Notes: generated from the sequence alone by a model not told the origin. Counted from the stretch's first letter, positions 17,532 through 25,981 are shown. The stretch: DNA of 64,000 nucleotides from UBA1351 sp965140555 (GCA_965140555.1 OZ223259.1:2728001-2792000), one strand, 5' to 3'. Numbers and translations are program-made.

Positions 17532-20198
17532 CTATTTGACGATAAGTGTCTGCCGATTTTCAGAAACGGTAACAATCGCCCCCTGTACTTCTGTATAATG
17601 ATACATAATCTGCGTGGCCTGCTCAACAACAATTCTTGTTTCCATAGTAAGAATATCGTAAGAGGCAATGTCGCCATCAATCGTTTCGTACAGAATATAT
17701 CGACCGCCAACACTAACACTGTGCACACTCTCATTGTCTTCGTAGTTTTCGATAACGTTGATGACATTCCATTGTATAGGCTCGAGTATCGAAGTTGCAT
17801 AGTCACTGATATAAGCAATGGAACCATTTCTAAGCCATTCAATTGCGGATGAATGTCCTAGCGAATCGTCTATGTGCCTATAGTGAATTGAATAATCAGG
17901 GTCTACAATTGCCAAGGTTTGTCCTTCGCGATTGCCAATAACAATGAATGCGATGCTATAGTCATATGTTGAGAAAACTGGCTGAATACCTCGAACGGTA
18001 GTCGCAAAATCCTTTTTGTAATCAATCTGAGTTTTCGTTTTTGTATCTAAATCTTCAATAAAAAGGGCATCATTCATTGTTGTATATGTAATCTTTGTAC
18101 CATCCATTGAGATGTCAAAATCATTGATTTGTGTTCTGTCAATAGGTTTAATGGTATCGAGTGTTCTGTTAATTTCATCATAGAATAATATTTTATTAGC
18201 TGTCAAAATGGCTAACTTGTTATTCGTTAGTCGTTTTACATTTATTGTATTTAGATTCTCACCGATAGTTTCATGGCTAATTGGATATACTTTTTGCTCT
18301 GAAAAATCATAGCACAAGATGTCAGAGTTATTAGCATATAGAATGACACACGTTCTAAATATAAAAAAGTCTGATATAATGAACGCATGTTCTGTCAGAT
18401 AATCATTTAATGGTATAAGTTGATCACTCAAAGAATCAACGGTAATTGTATCCTCGCTACCTTCAAGGAATGTTCCCGTAATAAATGTCTGAGTTTCACG
18501 GTTAAAATATAAAGAACCGGAACCATCTTGGTATTCAAGGACAGGCATGTATTTTTTGATAGGCGCATGAATTAAATCTATAGGTTTTGCTACAGCCAGT
18601 TGTGTTGTATTCTCGTTGCTGGAATAAATAGTACCGGTTTTAATGTGTTGAACTTTTAAATAGGAATCAATATCAGAATAAACGATATAGTCTCCTGAGA
18701 GGGTAAGGGTAAAATCAATAATCGCCGGTATGTCTCCCTGACTTTGATAAGGCATGTTATACGCGTTTAAAATATAAAGTTCGGATAAATCGTTTTTGGG
18801 AATACAAACAATTTTGGAGTCAATACTGTCATGATCGGTTTTGCGAGATAGGATACCTAATAAATACGCTTGATGACTAAAATCGCCATATTTAAATGAA
18901 AAATCAAATCCTGTTAACGCGTCATTTGTTTTAAAGTCTTCAACCTTATTGACAACGAAATCTTTGTCGGTGTAAATAAGTAGACCTTTGGAAAAGTCAC
19001 GATTATAGGCTAAGACAATAACTTCCTCTGAGGTTTCGTCAAAAACAATGGCGTCCTCATAATTATACACTTCAGCTAAATGTGTTAACGCTTCAAATGG
19101 ATAGGGTGTTTCATCTAAAGTATTTTCATCCATCACATCGGGTGTTATACTATCGCGATTACGGGGATCGGATATGAAGATAACAGCTAATATAATAAGA
19201 ATTGCAATGCCAAGAAGCTTGACTTTTATAGAAATATTTTTAAAACTTACAGCAGATTTAATTCGTGCTTTAATGTTTTTTTCACCAAAGGAAACCAGTG
19301 GATTCACATGGCGTTGATTTTGATGTTGGGACATGTTTAATAAGGTTTTCGCATAATTGACCTGATGTTGCTTATCATAGTGTTCAAGAACTTTTTCATC
19401 GCAAGAAAGCTCCATATCATTCATACTAATAAAGAAAGCAACCCATACAAGAGGATTAAACCAATGGATACATAGGATAATGAGTGCGATTGGCTTTACT
19501 ATATAGTCAAATCTTCTTAAATGTTCGGATTCATGTGCCAAAACGTAAGCTAATTCTTCCTCATTGAAGTTATAGTAGCTTGGAAGTATTATTTTTGGAT
19601 GGATAAAACCATGAATCATAGGTGAATCCACTTTGTCCGATGTAAAAACAGGATGACTTGAATGTGTTTTAAAGCGTGTTGCATCGTTTAGTAATCGAAA
19701 GACACGGCTATAATGTATGAGGAAAAACATAAAAATGAAGAACATGCCAATAAGCCATATAGAACTTAAGAGGTTTATTCCATGAGAATTAGAGTCCAAA
19801 GTATTTTGGATGATAGTATCCGGTTCAGGCGAATCGATAAAGGTCTGATCCCTATTAATGAGCGGATTTGTAGTGAAATCAAAAGGTTTGGAATTATTAG
19901 GTGTATTGAGTGCATTACTTTTGCTTAAATCAACAAAACGAGTGAACAAAGTCGTTCCATCAGCAGTATTGCCTTCTATTCTAGTGAGCGGTTCAGAGGT
20001 ATTAATTAGATTAAAGACACTAAAATCACTTTCAAAACTAAAGGGTAACAATAAGCGTAGTAAAACAAGAACCCATAGGCTGTATGCAAAACTTTTTGAC
20101 ATATGTTTTTTTAGGAACTGTCGAATGGCTAAAATAAAAAGAATAATAATTGCTGCTGAAAAACTCATTGAAACAATCATTTTAAATAAAGTTGTCAT
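17532..20198 (-). CDS. BlaR1/MecR1-type M56 membrane metallopeptidase with C-terminal beta-propeller-like domain
   Basis: About 888 residues from ATG 20198, chosen because AAGGGGG lies 9 bases upstream; an ATG at 20204 is too close. N-terminal membrane helices are followed by the zinc motif HESEH (residues about 222-226) and the downstream ligand region ELSCDEKVL. After a further helix comes a long outside part of about 500 residues with repeated strands such as SMDGTKITYTT and LSGDYIVYSD, suggesting a TolB/WD-like propeller rather than a penicillin-binding sensor. It is paired with BlaI. A signal would activate the protease, which inactivates BlaI. Ligand unknown. Confidence 0.85.
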   Translation of the reverse strand: MTTLFKMIVSMSFSAAIIILFILAIRQFLKKHMSKSFAYSLWVLVLLRLLLPFSFESDFSVFNLINTSEPLTRIEGNTADGTTLFTRFVDLSKSNALNTPNNSKPFDFTTNPLINRDQTFIDSPEPDTIIQNTLDSNSHGINLLSSIWLIGMFFIFMFFLIHYSRVFRLLNDATRFKTHSSHPVFTSDKVDSPMIHGFIHPKIILPSYYNFNEEELAYVLAHESEHLRRFDYIVKPIALIILCIHWFNPLVWVAFFISMNDMELSCDEKVLEHYDKQHQVNYAKTLLNMSQHQNQRHVNPLVSFGEKNIKARIKSAVSFKNISIKVKLLGIAILIILAVIFISDPRNRDSITPDVMDENTLDETPYPFEALTHLAEVYNYEDAIVFDETSEEVIVLAYNRDFSKGLLIYTDKDFVVNKVEDFKTNDALTGFDFSFKYGDFSHQAYLLGILSRKTDHDSIDSKIVCIPKNDLSELYILNAYNMPYQSQGDIPAIIDFTLTLSGDYIVYSDIDSYLKVQHIKTGTIYSSNENTTQLAVAKPIDLIHAPIKKYMPVLEYQDGSGSLYFNRETQTFITGTFLEGSEDTITVDSLSDQLIPLNDYLTEHAFIISDFFIFRTCVILYANNSDILCYDFSEQKVYPISHETIGENLNTINVKRLTNNKLAILTANKILFYDEINRTLDTIKPIDRTQINDFDISMDGTKITYTTMNDALFIEDLDTKTKTQIDYKKDFATTVRGIQPVFSTYDYSIAFIVIGNREGQTLAIVDPDYSIHYRHIDDSLGHSSAIEWLRNGSIAYISDYATSILEPIQWNVINVIENYEDNESVHSVSVGGRYILYETIDGDIASYDILTMETRIVVEQATQIMYHYTEVQGAIVTVSENRQTLIVK

Positions 20199-20224
20199 GT
20201 GCATACGCCCCCTTATAAATCAAC

Positions 20225-20599
20225 TTAATCGTTATCGCGTGTGTTATTAATATTTTTATCAATAAGTGATTTTAATTCTATAATTTCATCCTGTGATAGC
20301 TCCTCTTTACTCAAAAAACTTGTTACGAACATTTTTAAAGAACCGTTATATAACTTATTCAAATGTTCACGGCTTTCTTCTAATCGCACGTCTTCTTTTG
20401 ATACTAAATAAGTAACGGTGGCATTTTCATTCAAGACGATATTCCGTTGTGATAATCGCTTTATTGTGGTATATGTTGTTGATTTTTTCCATCCTAATTC
20501 AGCTTCACATAGTTTCACAAGGGCAGTTGAATTGATAGGACTAGATCTCCATAATATTTCCATGAATTTATATTCGGCATCATAAATTTTTATATCCAT
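20225..20599 (-). CDS. BlaI/MecI-family repressor
   Basis: 124 residues. A winged helix (AEYKFMEILWRSSPINSTALVKLCEAELGWKKSTTYTTIKRLSQRNIV) is followed by a dimerisation C-terminus (FLSKEELSQDEIIELKSLID), the full plan of BlaI/MecI/CopY repressors. It lies 26 bp upstream of the M56 gene in the same direction and starts about 40 bp after an operator-like palindrome. It would repress its own operon until the M56 sensor inactivates it. Confidence 0.92.
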   Translation of the reverse strand: MDIKIYDAEYKFMEILWRSSPINSTALVKLCEAELGWKKSTTYTTIKRLSQRNIVLNENATVTYLVSKEDVRLEESREHLNKLYNGSLKMFVTSFLSKEELSQDEIIELKSLIDKNINNTRDND

Positions 20600-20637
20600 A
20601 CAAAACTCCTATTCTTAACAGGTATATAGCAAAAGAG

Positions 20638-20678
20638 TCTAATGGGTTAGACCCACACTGAAAGTCTAACCTATTAGA
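20638..20678 (-). promoter_or_regulatory. Probable BlaI operator
   Basis: TCTAATGGGTTAGAC (20638-20652) and GTCTAACCTATTAGA (20664-20678) form a 15-bp inverted repeat with one mismatch and an 11-base spacer. It sits just upstream of the repressor start. BlaI-type repressors bind such dyads, and autoregulation is inferred. Confidence 0.65.
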
Positions 20679-20849
20679 CCTCATTTGTCAAGATATGAAA
20701 TTAGATAATTCCTTGGTAGATGTTAAAATATTCGAAACCCTATTTCATGAGAATAAAGAAAATAGACAGCTCTTTGAATTTGTAGTATCATTAAAACATA
20801 AAGAAAATATATATTGAAACATCACATCTTATGTAGAATAAAGAGCAGA

Positions 20850-20883
20850 TTGAAAGCGTTAACAAGATAGGGAAACGCTTTCA
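20850..20883 (+). promoter_or_regulatory. cre-like site within a 10-bp inverted repeat upstream of the GH5 gene
   Basis: TTGAAAGCGTTAACAA (20850-20865) fits the CcpA catabolite-responsive consensus WTGNAANCGNWNNCW. TGAAAGCGTT also recurs inverted as AACGCTTTCA at 20874-20883, with 13 bases between. Either CcpA or another LacI-family regulator could act here on the glycanase gene 30 bp downstream. Confidence 0.6.
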
Positions 20884-20913
20884 GGTGATAGAGTCAAATG
20901 AAAAGGAGTGAGT

Positions 20914-22044
20914 GTGGTGAATGGAGCAGGGTTAAGGCGTAACGGTTTTATAGTACTACTAATGTTATCAATGCTCATGAGTGTTGGCTGCGAAGGAAAG
21001 AATGGAATAATAACTAAAGTATTTCAGCAATTATCAGAGGGATCCGAAAAAGAAACAAGTGAAACGGAAACAATACCTTCTGAAACCGGGTCGGGTTCAG
21101 AGACGGTTCAAGATTCAGAAGAAATAGTAACAAGGGGGAATAATCCAGTGTTAGAACATGGTCGTCTAGAAGTAAAAGGAACACAAATTGTTGATGAAAC
21201 AGGAGAAGCGGTTCAATTAAAAGGTGTGAGTACCCATGGTATTCAATGGTTTCCAGACTATGTGTCTTTGGATTCCTTTAGAACAATGCGCGATGATTGG
21301 GATATTAATGTCGTTAGGCTTGCAATGTATACGGATCCCAATGTTGGGTATGATGAGTCGCTACATGCACTTGTTGAAAAAGGCGTAGCTTATGCCGTAG
21401 AACTGGATTTGTATGTCATCATTGACTGGCATATATTATCTGACAATAATCCAATGAGTTCAAAAGATAGAGCTATTGAATTTTTTGATACCATGTCAAA
21501 GAAGTATAAAGATACGCCCAATGTAATTTATGAAATTTGTAACGAGCCGAATGGAAATGTTACATGGGACAGGGATATTAAGCCTTATGCAGTATCCGTT
21601 ATTAATGCCATCCGTGAAAATGACAAAGACGCGCTTATTATAGTAGGGACACCCACATGGTCGCAAGATGTAGATATAGTTGCAAAGGACCCTATTGAGA
21701 ACCAAGAAAATCTTCTATATGCATTACATTTTTATGCGGCAACCCATAAAGATGCATTGAGGGAAAAGTTGACCAAAGCATTGGAATTGGAACTTCCGAT
21801 TTTTGTAAGTGAATTTGGTATCAGTGAGGCTTCAGGTAATGGCGGTATTGATGAAGAACAAGGAGATATTTGGTTGGATTTATTAGAATCCAAAGGGATT
21901 GGATATGTTGCATGGAATTTATCCAATAAGAATGAGTCATCAGCCTTAATTCGTTCAGATGTCACGACTATTTCAGATTGGGACAACTCGGATTTGTCAC
22001 CATGGGGGCAATGGTATGTCCATCGAATGAAGGAGAAAGAATAA
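20914..22044 (+). CDS. Secreted GH5-family glycoside hydrolase (cellulase/endoglucanase type), lipoprotein-like
   Basis: About 376 residues; start GTG 20914 (or 20917), 5-8 bases after AAGGAG. A hydrophobic signal segment ends MSVGC, a probable lipid-attached Cys. A Ser/Thr/Glu/Gly-rich linker follows, then the catalytic domain. VYDWH-like and NEP motifs are visible: IDWHIL, then YEICNEPNG with the general acid Glu, and FVSEFGISEASG with the nucleophile Glu. GH5 enzymes cleave beta-1,4 glucans or mannans by a retaining mechanism, and the layout is closest to short clostridial endoglucanases. A cre-like site lies upstream. Confidence 0.88.
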   Translation: MVNGAGLRRNGFIVLLMLSMLMSVGCEGKNGIITKVFQQLSEGSEKETSETETIPSETGSGSETVQDSEEIVTRGNNPVLEHGRLEVKGTQIVDETGEAVQLKGVSTHGIQWFPDYVSLDSFRTMRDDWDINVVRLAMYTDPNVGYDESLHALVEKGVAYAVELDLYVIIDWHILSDNNPMSSKDRAIEFFDTMSKKYKDTPNVIYEICNEPNGNVTWDRDIKPYAVSVINAIRENDKDALIIVGTPTWSQDVDIVAKDPIENQENLLYALHFYAATHKDALREKLTKALELELPIFVSEFGISEASGNGGIDEEQGDIWLDLLESKGIGYVAWNLSNKNESSALIRSDVTTISDWDNSDLSPWGQWYVHRMKEKE

Positions 22045-22076
22045 CATGAGTGAAGTATGGGAGATATATTGATATT

Positions 22077-22110
22077 AAAAGGCAGTCGGTGTAAAACCGA
22101 CTGCCTTTTT
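22077..22110. terminator. Bidirectional intrinsic terminator
   Basis: GGCAGTCGGT (22081-22090) and ACCGACTGCC (22096-22105) form a perfect 10-bp stem with a 5-base loop, flanked by A4 and T5. It serves the GH5 gene and probably the convergent heme oxygenase-like gene. Confidence 0.9.
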
Positions 22111-22139
22111 AATACTGTTATTATTGAATTGAAATATAG

Positions 22140-22775
22140 CTAATTATTAGAATATAGTTTTGCATCCAACTCATTTGAAATAGCTATATTATAAATATAA
22201 ACATTACTTATTTCTATTGCAAATAAGTTTTGCATGTGTTCAGATAAATGTAACTTATCGAAATTTTTGTGATATTCCATTACGTAGTCTCTTGTATCTC
22301 CAATGTCAGGTTGTCTATAATAATTCAGCGCATGTGTAGGAATATTATAATAGTTCGTTAACTTTTCAGGGAATATTCTTCCTCCAAATAAATCGGCAAT
22401 AAATCGAACATAAGCATAGGTTATGATTAACTCAGGATATTCGTTACCTACTTCATATATTCTAGCTAAACAGGCTTCTGTAGAAGGTAACAATGTTAGT
22501 TCAGATAGTTTATCTCCGGCTAAGATTTCTAAGTCCTTTTTTATAGAATCAGCTCTATAAAGTTCTGGTGTAATAAAATCCTTAATACTTTCATGCTTTG
22601 GATTATTATCAAGAGAATTTTCTATAGCTTTATACATAGCATGTAAATTAAATATATATTCAATATAGCCTTCTTTACTTGCTTTACCGTCAATCAATCT
22701 CTTAATAAAGCCACTATTTTCAGATGCTGAATGTAATGCTTTCGTGTTATTTCTTATATCTACCATAAAATCCAT
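22140..22775 (-). CDS. Heme oxygenase-like protein
   Basis: 211 residues, AGGAG ten bases upstream of ATG. It has the alpha-helical plan of biliverdin-forming heme oxygenase: the proximal-ligand region NNTKALHSASENSGFIKRL (His15) and the distal-helix region YVRFIADLFGGRIF, which replaces the usual GDLSGGQ. Classic enzymes use O2, so in an anaerobe the role could be heme breakdown under oxygen exposure, heme binding, or another reaction. The gene stands alone. No heme transporter is adjacent, but an iron locus lies 15 kb away. Confidence 0.8.
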   Translation of the reverse strand: MDFMVDIRNNTKALHSASENSGFIKRLIDGKASKEGYIEYIFNLHAMYKAIENSLDNNPKHESIKDFITPELYRADSIKKDLEILAGDKLSELTLLPSTEACLARIYEVGNEYPELIITYAYVRFIADLFGGRIFPEKLTNYYNIPTHALNYYRQPDIGDTRDYVMEYHKNFDKLHLSEHMQNLFAIEISNVYIYNIAISNELDAKLYSNN

Positions 22776-22884
22776 AATGAATCATCTCCTAAAGTAAATT
22801 ATTACGCATTATAAAGATCTTGTCAAGAACTCGTGTACTGGTTGGCCCGCACACGAGTCTTTTTATAATGAAGATAATATACCA

Positions 22885-22940
22885 AGTAAATGGCATATGT
22901 TAAAAATAGTTATTGACATATGCCATTTACTCGTTATAAT
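22885..22940 (+). promoter_or_regulatory. Promoter with 15-bp perfect inverted repeat upstream of the DUF134 operon
   Basis: AGTAAATGGCATATG (22885-22899) recurs inverted at 22917-22931, with 17 bases between. The right arm overlaps a near-consensus promoter: TTGACA at 22913-22918, 16-base spacer, TATAAT at 22935-22940. Binding of a dimer to both arms would cover the -35 element. The first gene, an HTH protein, is the obvious candidate ligand. Confidence 0.8.
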
Positions 22941-22989
22941 TAAAGGGACAGCTGTTACAGAAATAATGTTATACAAGGAGGTCACGCAG

Positions 22990-23364
22990 ATGCCAAGACC
23001 ACGGAAGTTTAGAAGAATATGTGAAATGCCTACAATTGCTGAGTTTGGCCCTCTTAGTGGAAATGTAGCACAAGAAAAAGATGTTTTTTTGACAGTGGAT
23101 GAGTTTGAAACGCTGCGACTGATTGATTTGGAACATATGACACAGGAAGAATGTGCGAAACAGATGAATATAGCCCGAACAACCGCACAAAAAATCTACA
23201 ATACTGCTAGAACAAAACTAGCATTCATGCTTGTAAACGGTGCTAATCTAAAAATTCAAGGTGGCGACTATATACTTTGTGAAGATGTAGAACAAGGCGG
23301 TAGATGTGGACGATGTAGAAGAAAGCAGAGGAAATATTATGAAGGTCATTGTACCGGCAAATGA
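22990..23364 (+). CDS. DUF134-family HTH DNA-binding protein
   Basis: 124 residues from ATG 22990, 7-8 bases after AAGGAGG; the longer upstream frame overlaps the promoter. The N-terminal MPRPRKFRRI and the segment VDEFETLRLIDLEHMTQEECAKQMNIARTT are the DUF134 signature with a sigma-70 region 4-like helix-turn-helix. A basic Cys-containing tail (CGRCRRKQRKYY) may bind metal. It is first in an operon with NifX-like and MinD-ferredoxin genes and probably regulates it through the upstream inverted repeat. It overlaps the next gene by 26 bp. Confidence 0.9.
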   Translation: MPRPRKFRRICEMPTIAEFGPLSGNVAQEKDVFLTVDEFETLRLIDLEHMTQEECAKQMNIARTTAQKIYNTARTKLAFMLVNGANLKIQGGDYILCEDVEQGGRCGRCRRKQRKYYEGHCTGK

Positions 23365-23710
23365 ATCAACTATTCAAGGAGGTCTTTGTGTATCGTTTGG
23401 ACGAGCACCCTACTTTATTGTGCTTGATACAGAAAATGAAGGCGTAAGAGTTTTTGAAAATCCGGGGGCATCAAGCAGTGGTGGTGCCGGAATTAAAGCG
23501 GCTCAGGCTGTTGTTGATGAAAAAGTAGACGTGCTTTTAGTACCTAGAATTGGTAAAAACGCTTCGGATGTATTGGATGCAGCGCATATAAAAATTTATA
23601 AATCTGTATCTGAGGATATTTTAGAAAACATTCAATCCTTTAAGGACAATAAGCTGGACATATTAACGGAGAGTCATCCGGGCTTTCACGGACATGGTGA
23701 TAGCGAATGA
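23339..23710 (+). CDS. NifX/NafY-family (dinitrogenase Fe-Mo cofactor biosynthesis) small protein
   Basis: 123 residues from ATG 23339, after GCAGAGG. The fold motifs are visible: an N-terminal strand MKVIVPANES, FGRAPYFIVLD, then GAGIKAAQAVVDEKVDVLLV. The tail is His-rich (HPGFHGHGDSE). Family members carry or shield metal-sulfur cofactors. No nitrogenase genes are present here, so the role is in another metal cluster process. It overlaps both neighbouring genes, which fits tight coupling in the operon. Confidence 0.85.
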   Translation: MKVIVPANESTIQGGLCVSFGRAPYFIVLDTENEGVRVFENPGASSSGGAGIKAAQAVVDEKVDVLLVPRIGKNASDVLDAAHIKIYKSVSEDILENIQSFKDNKLDILTESHPGFHGHGDSE

Positions 23711-24558
23711 AAATTGCTGTACTTAGCGGAAAAGGTGGAACAGGCAAAACTTTTGTATCTGTAAATCTTGCTGAGGTCATGGAAAAAAGTGCGTATGTGG
23801 ATTGTGATGTTGAGGCACCCAACGGTCATTTGTTTTTTCAGCCCGTGTGGTTACAGACAGATACGATTATGAGAAAGCTTCCGACGATTGATGAAAAACG
23901 ATGTAATGGATGTCGCGTATGTACGGACTTTTGTAAGTTTAATGCATTGGCCTACATTATGGATAAAGTACTGGTTTTTGAAGAGGTTTGTCACTCTTGC
24001 GGAGGCTGTACACGTTTTTGTCCTCAAGGAGCAATAACAGAAAAAGATAAGCCGATTGGTAAAATACAATATGGCAAATCATTAAAAACTTCGGTTTATA
24101 CAGGAACAATGATGACCAAAGAAGCTTCAGGAATCCCGGTTATAGACGAATTGTTAGAAAGAGTTCAGGAGATAGACAATGTTGTCATTGATTGTCCACC
24201 AGGCAGTGCTTGTTCGGTAATGACGAGTATTCAAGAGGCCGATTACTGTATTCTAGTGGCAGAACCGACGATTTTTGGACGTCATAACCTAAGTATGGTT
24301 CATGAACTGGTTGAGCTATATAAAAAGCCCTATGGTGTTGTTTTAAACAAATGTTTTGAAGGGGAGAATCCTTCTAAGGCGTATTGTATTGAAAATAACA
24401 TAACAATTCTTAAGGAGATTTTTTATGAAGATCAACTGGCTCAACTTCAAAGCGAAGGGAAAATTGCAGTAAGAGAATCGCTGCAATATTGGAATCTTTT
24501 TATGGATTTGCTGGATAGGATTGAGGAGGTACACGATGAAGCAGCTGCTCGTACTTAG
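23707..24558 (+). CDS. MinD/Mrp-type P-loop ATPase with inserted 2[4Fe-4S] ferredoxin domain (first copy)
   Basis: 283 residues. The deviant Walker A KGGTGKT begins at residue 10, and the ADP/Asp switch motif DCDVEAPNGH follows. At about residues 61-100 two clusters CNGCRVCTDFCK and CHSCGGCTRFCP would hold two 4Fe-4S clusters, and VIDCPPGSACSV is the Walker B region. Such ATPases probably act in Fe-S or metal cluster handling using ATP. It forms a tandem pair with the next gene and overlaps it by 23 bp. Confidence 0.9.
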   Translation: MKIAVLSGKGGTGKTFVSVNLAEVMEKSAYVDCDVEAPNGHLFFQPVWLQTDTIMRKLPTIDEKRCNGCRVCTDFCKFNALAYIMDKVLVFEEVCHSCGGCTRFCPQGAITEKDKPIGKIQYGKSLKTSVYTGTMMTKEASGIPVIDELLERVQEIDNVVIDCPPGSACSVMTSIQEADYCILVAEPTIFGRHNLSMVHELVELYKKPYGVVLNKCFEGENPSKAYCIENNITILKEIFYEDQLAQLQSEGKIAVRESLQYWNLFMDLLDRIEEVHDEAAART

Positions 24559-25429
24559 TGGAAAAGGTGGGACAGGTAAAACCACAGTCGTTTCTTCCTT
24601 TGTAGAATTATTAGAGGCTAAGGCTTTTGCAGACTGTGATGTGGATGCCCCCAATCTGCATTTGGTAACGGACATGGATGAACCGCCAAGTCTATCGGAT
24701 TACTATGGCATGGAGAAAGCTTTTATCAATCAGGAACGCTGTATTCATTGTGGTGCGTGTGCGACGGCTTGCCGATTCCGTGCCATTAGTAAAACGGATG
24801 ATGGTTATCAGGTGAATACATTTGCTTGTGAAGGGTGCTCTGTATGTGAGGTTGTTTGTCCGGAAAATGCAATTGCTATGAAAAAGGATATTGCCGGTGA
24901 ACTGATGCTTTATGAGACAGATAAAGTCTTCTCAACAGCCAAACTAAAAATGGGTAGTGGTACATCCGGTAAGTTGGTGACAGAAGTCAAAAAAGTTATG
25001 AAATCAAAAACCGATGCAAAACCGGATACATTTAGAAATGACGATATTGCAATTGTAGATGGATCACCGGGAATCGGATGTCCGGTAATTGCCTCTATAT
25101 CCGGTGTTGACGTGATTTTACTCGTGACTGAACCAACGGTTTCAGGTATGAGTGATATGAAACGTGTTATTGAGTTAGCCGATCACTTTAAAACACCCGT
25201 AGCCATCTGTACCAACAAATTTGATGTGAACAGAGCAAAGACGGAAGCGATTAAAGACTTTGCGACTTCAAAGAATATTCCCTTTGTGGGGGTTATTCCA
25301 TATGATAAGGGAATTGCAGAGGCAACAAATGAAGGGAAAAGCATCATTAGAAAAGTCTGTGACGCAACGCCCTATATGAAGCAGGTATTTCATTCAACCA
25401 TGAAACTATTTGATTCATACGATGATTAG
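24536..25429 (+). CDS. MinD/Mrp-type P-loop ATPase with inserted ferredoxin domain (second copy)
   Basis: 297 residues from ATG 24536, after GAGGAGGT. KGGTGKTT near the start, DCDVDAPNLH, CIHCGACATACR and CEGCSVCEVVCP, and IVDGSPGIGCP repeat the plan of the first copy, though the sequences differ enough to suggest a heterodimer. The last two codons and the TAG stop lie within the left end of a MITE. Without the insertion the frame would end S-Y-stop. The changed tail (S-Y-D-D) is unlikely to affect function. Confidence 0.9.
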   Translation: MKQLLVLSGKGGTGKTTVVSSFVELLEAKAFADCDVDAPNLHLVTDMDEPPSLSDYYGMEKAFINQERCIHCGACATACRFRAISKTDDGYQVNTFACEGCSVCEVVCPENAIAMKKDIAGELMLYETDKVFSTAKLKMGSGTSGKLVTEVKKVMKSKTDAKPDTFRNDDIAIVDGSPGIGCPVIASISGVDVILLVTEPTVSGMSDMKRVIELADHFKTPVAICTNKFDVNRAKTEAIKDFATSKNIPFVGVIPYDKGIAEATNEGKSIIRKVCDATPYMKQVFHSTMKLFDSYDD

Positions 25430-25472
25430 GTCGACAAATGCATATAGTTGAACTTTCATTTGTCGGGCTAAT
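25425..25472. mobile_element. Short MITE copy (deletion derivative)
   Basis: It begins ATTAGGTCGACAAATG and ends CATTTGTCGGGCTAAT, terminal repeats matching at 14 of 16 positions. The inside (GCATATAGTTGAACTTTC) is the reverse complement of the right part of the copy at 30309-30425, so this 48-bp copy is an inverted, internally deleted relative. The flanks CATACGATG and CATACTAAA agree at 6 of 9 positions, a possible worn target duplication. Confidence 0.7.
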
Positions 25473-25514
25473 CATACTAAAGATAAATAATAATGTATAA
25501 AAAAGGAGAATTTT

Positions 25515-25871
25515 ATGAAAATTGCAGTAGCTAGTGAAGAAAAAATGGTAACAGGACACTTTGGACATTGTGCAAACTTCAATCTTTTTGATGTAGAAGA
25601 TGGAAAAATCGTAAAACAAGAATCTATTCCAAATCCGGGACATAAACCGGGATTTTTACCAAACTATCTGAATGAAAAAGGTGTCAACGTGATAATCTCA
25701 GGTGGTATGGGTGGAGCAGCCGTTCAAATTTTCAATGATAAGAATATTGAAGTCGTTATCGGAACACAAGGATTGGCAGAAGTTGCAGTAGAAAAATATA
25801 TAAAAGGTGAACTTGAATCAACAGGGTCTATTTGTCATGAACATGAACATGCCCATGAATGTCATGAATAG
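25515..25871 (+). CDS. NifX/NifB-family small metal-cofactor protein with His-rich tail
   Basis: 118 residues, AAAAAGGAG upstream. MKIAVASEEKMVTGHFGHCANFNLFDV and VNVIISGGMGGAAVQIF are the Fe-Mo cofactor-binding fold also found in NifX, NafY and the NifB C-terminus. The tail HEHEHAHECHE could bind metal. It is the fifth gene of the DUF134 operon, now separated from it by the MITE. The other NifX-like protein (23339) also has a His-containing tail, so the pair may carry the same cluster. Confidence 0.88.
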   Translation: MKIAVASEEKMVTGHFGHCANFNLFDVEDGKIVKQESIPNPGHKPGFLPNYLNEKGVNVIISGGMGGAAVQIFNDKNIEVVIGTQGLAEVAVEKYIKGELESTGSICHEHEHAHECHE

Positions 25872-25934
25872 AGGAATTTTAATATAGTTAAAAAAGTTCT
25901 TGAATTCAATTTTTAATCATATTATGCTTTATTT

Positions 25935-25946
25935 AGAAGCGCTTCT
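25935..25946. promoter_or_regulatory. Palindrome resembling a LacI-family operator
   Basis: AGAAGCGCTTCT is a perfect 12-bp palindrome with the central CG typical of LacI/GalR-family operators. It lies 36 bp before the serine hydrolase start. The regulator is not identified. Confidence 0.4.
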
Positions 25947-25981
25947 AGCAACTATAAATCTATAAAGTTAGGAGTAAATAT

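Noticed and set aside
20695..20817. 40-codon open frame on the plus strand next to the BlaI operator
   Set aside because: No ribosome binding site, low-complexity Lys/Glu/Asn-rich translation and no support from context.
23339..25871. Nitrogenase maturation gene cluster
   Set aside because: NifX-like folds occur, but no nifHDK, nifB radical-SAM, nifE or nifN genes are in the window.
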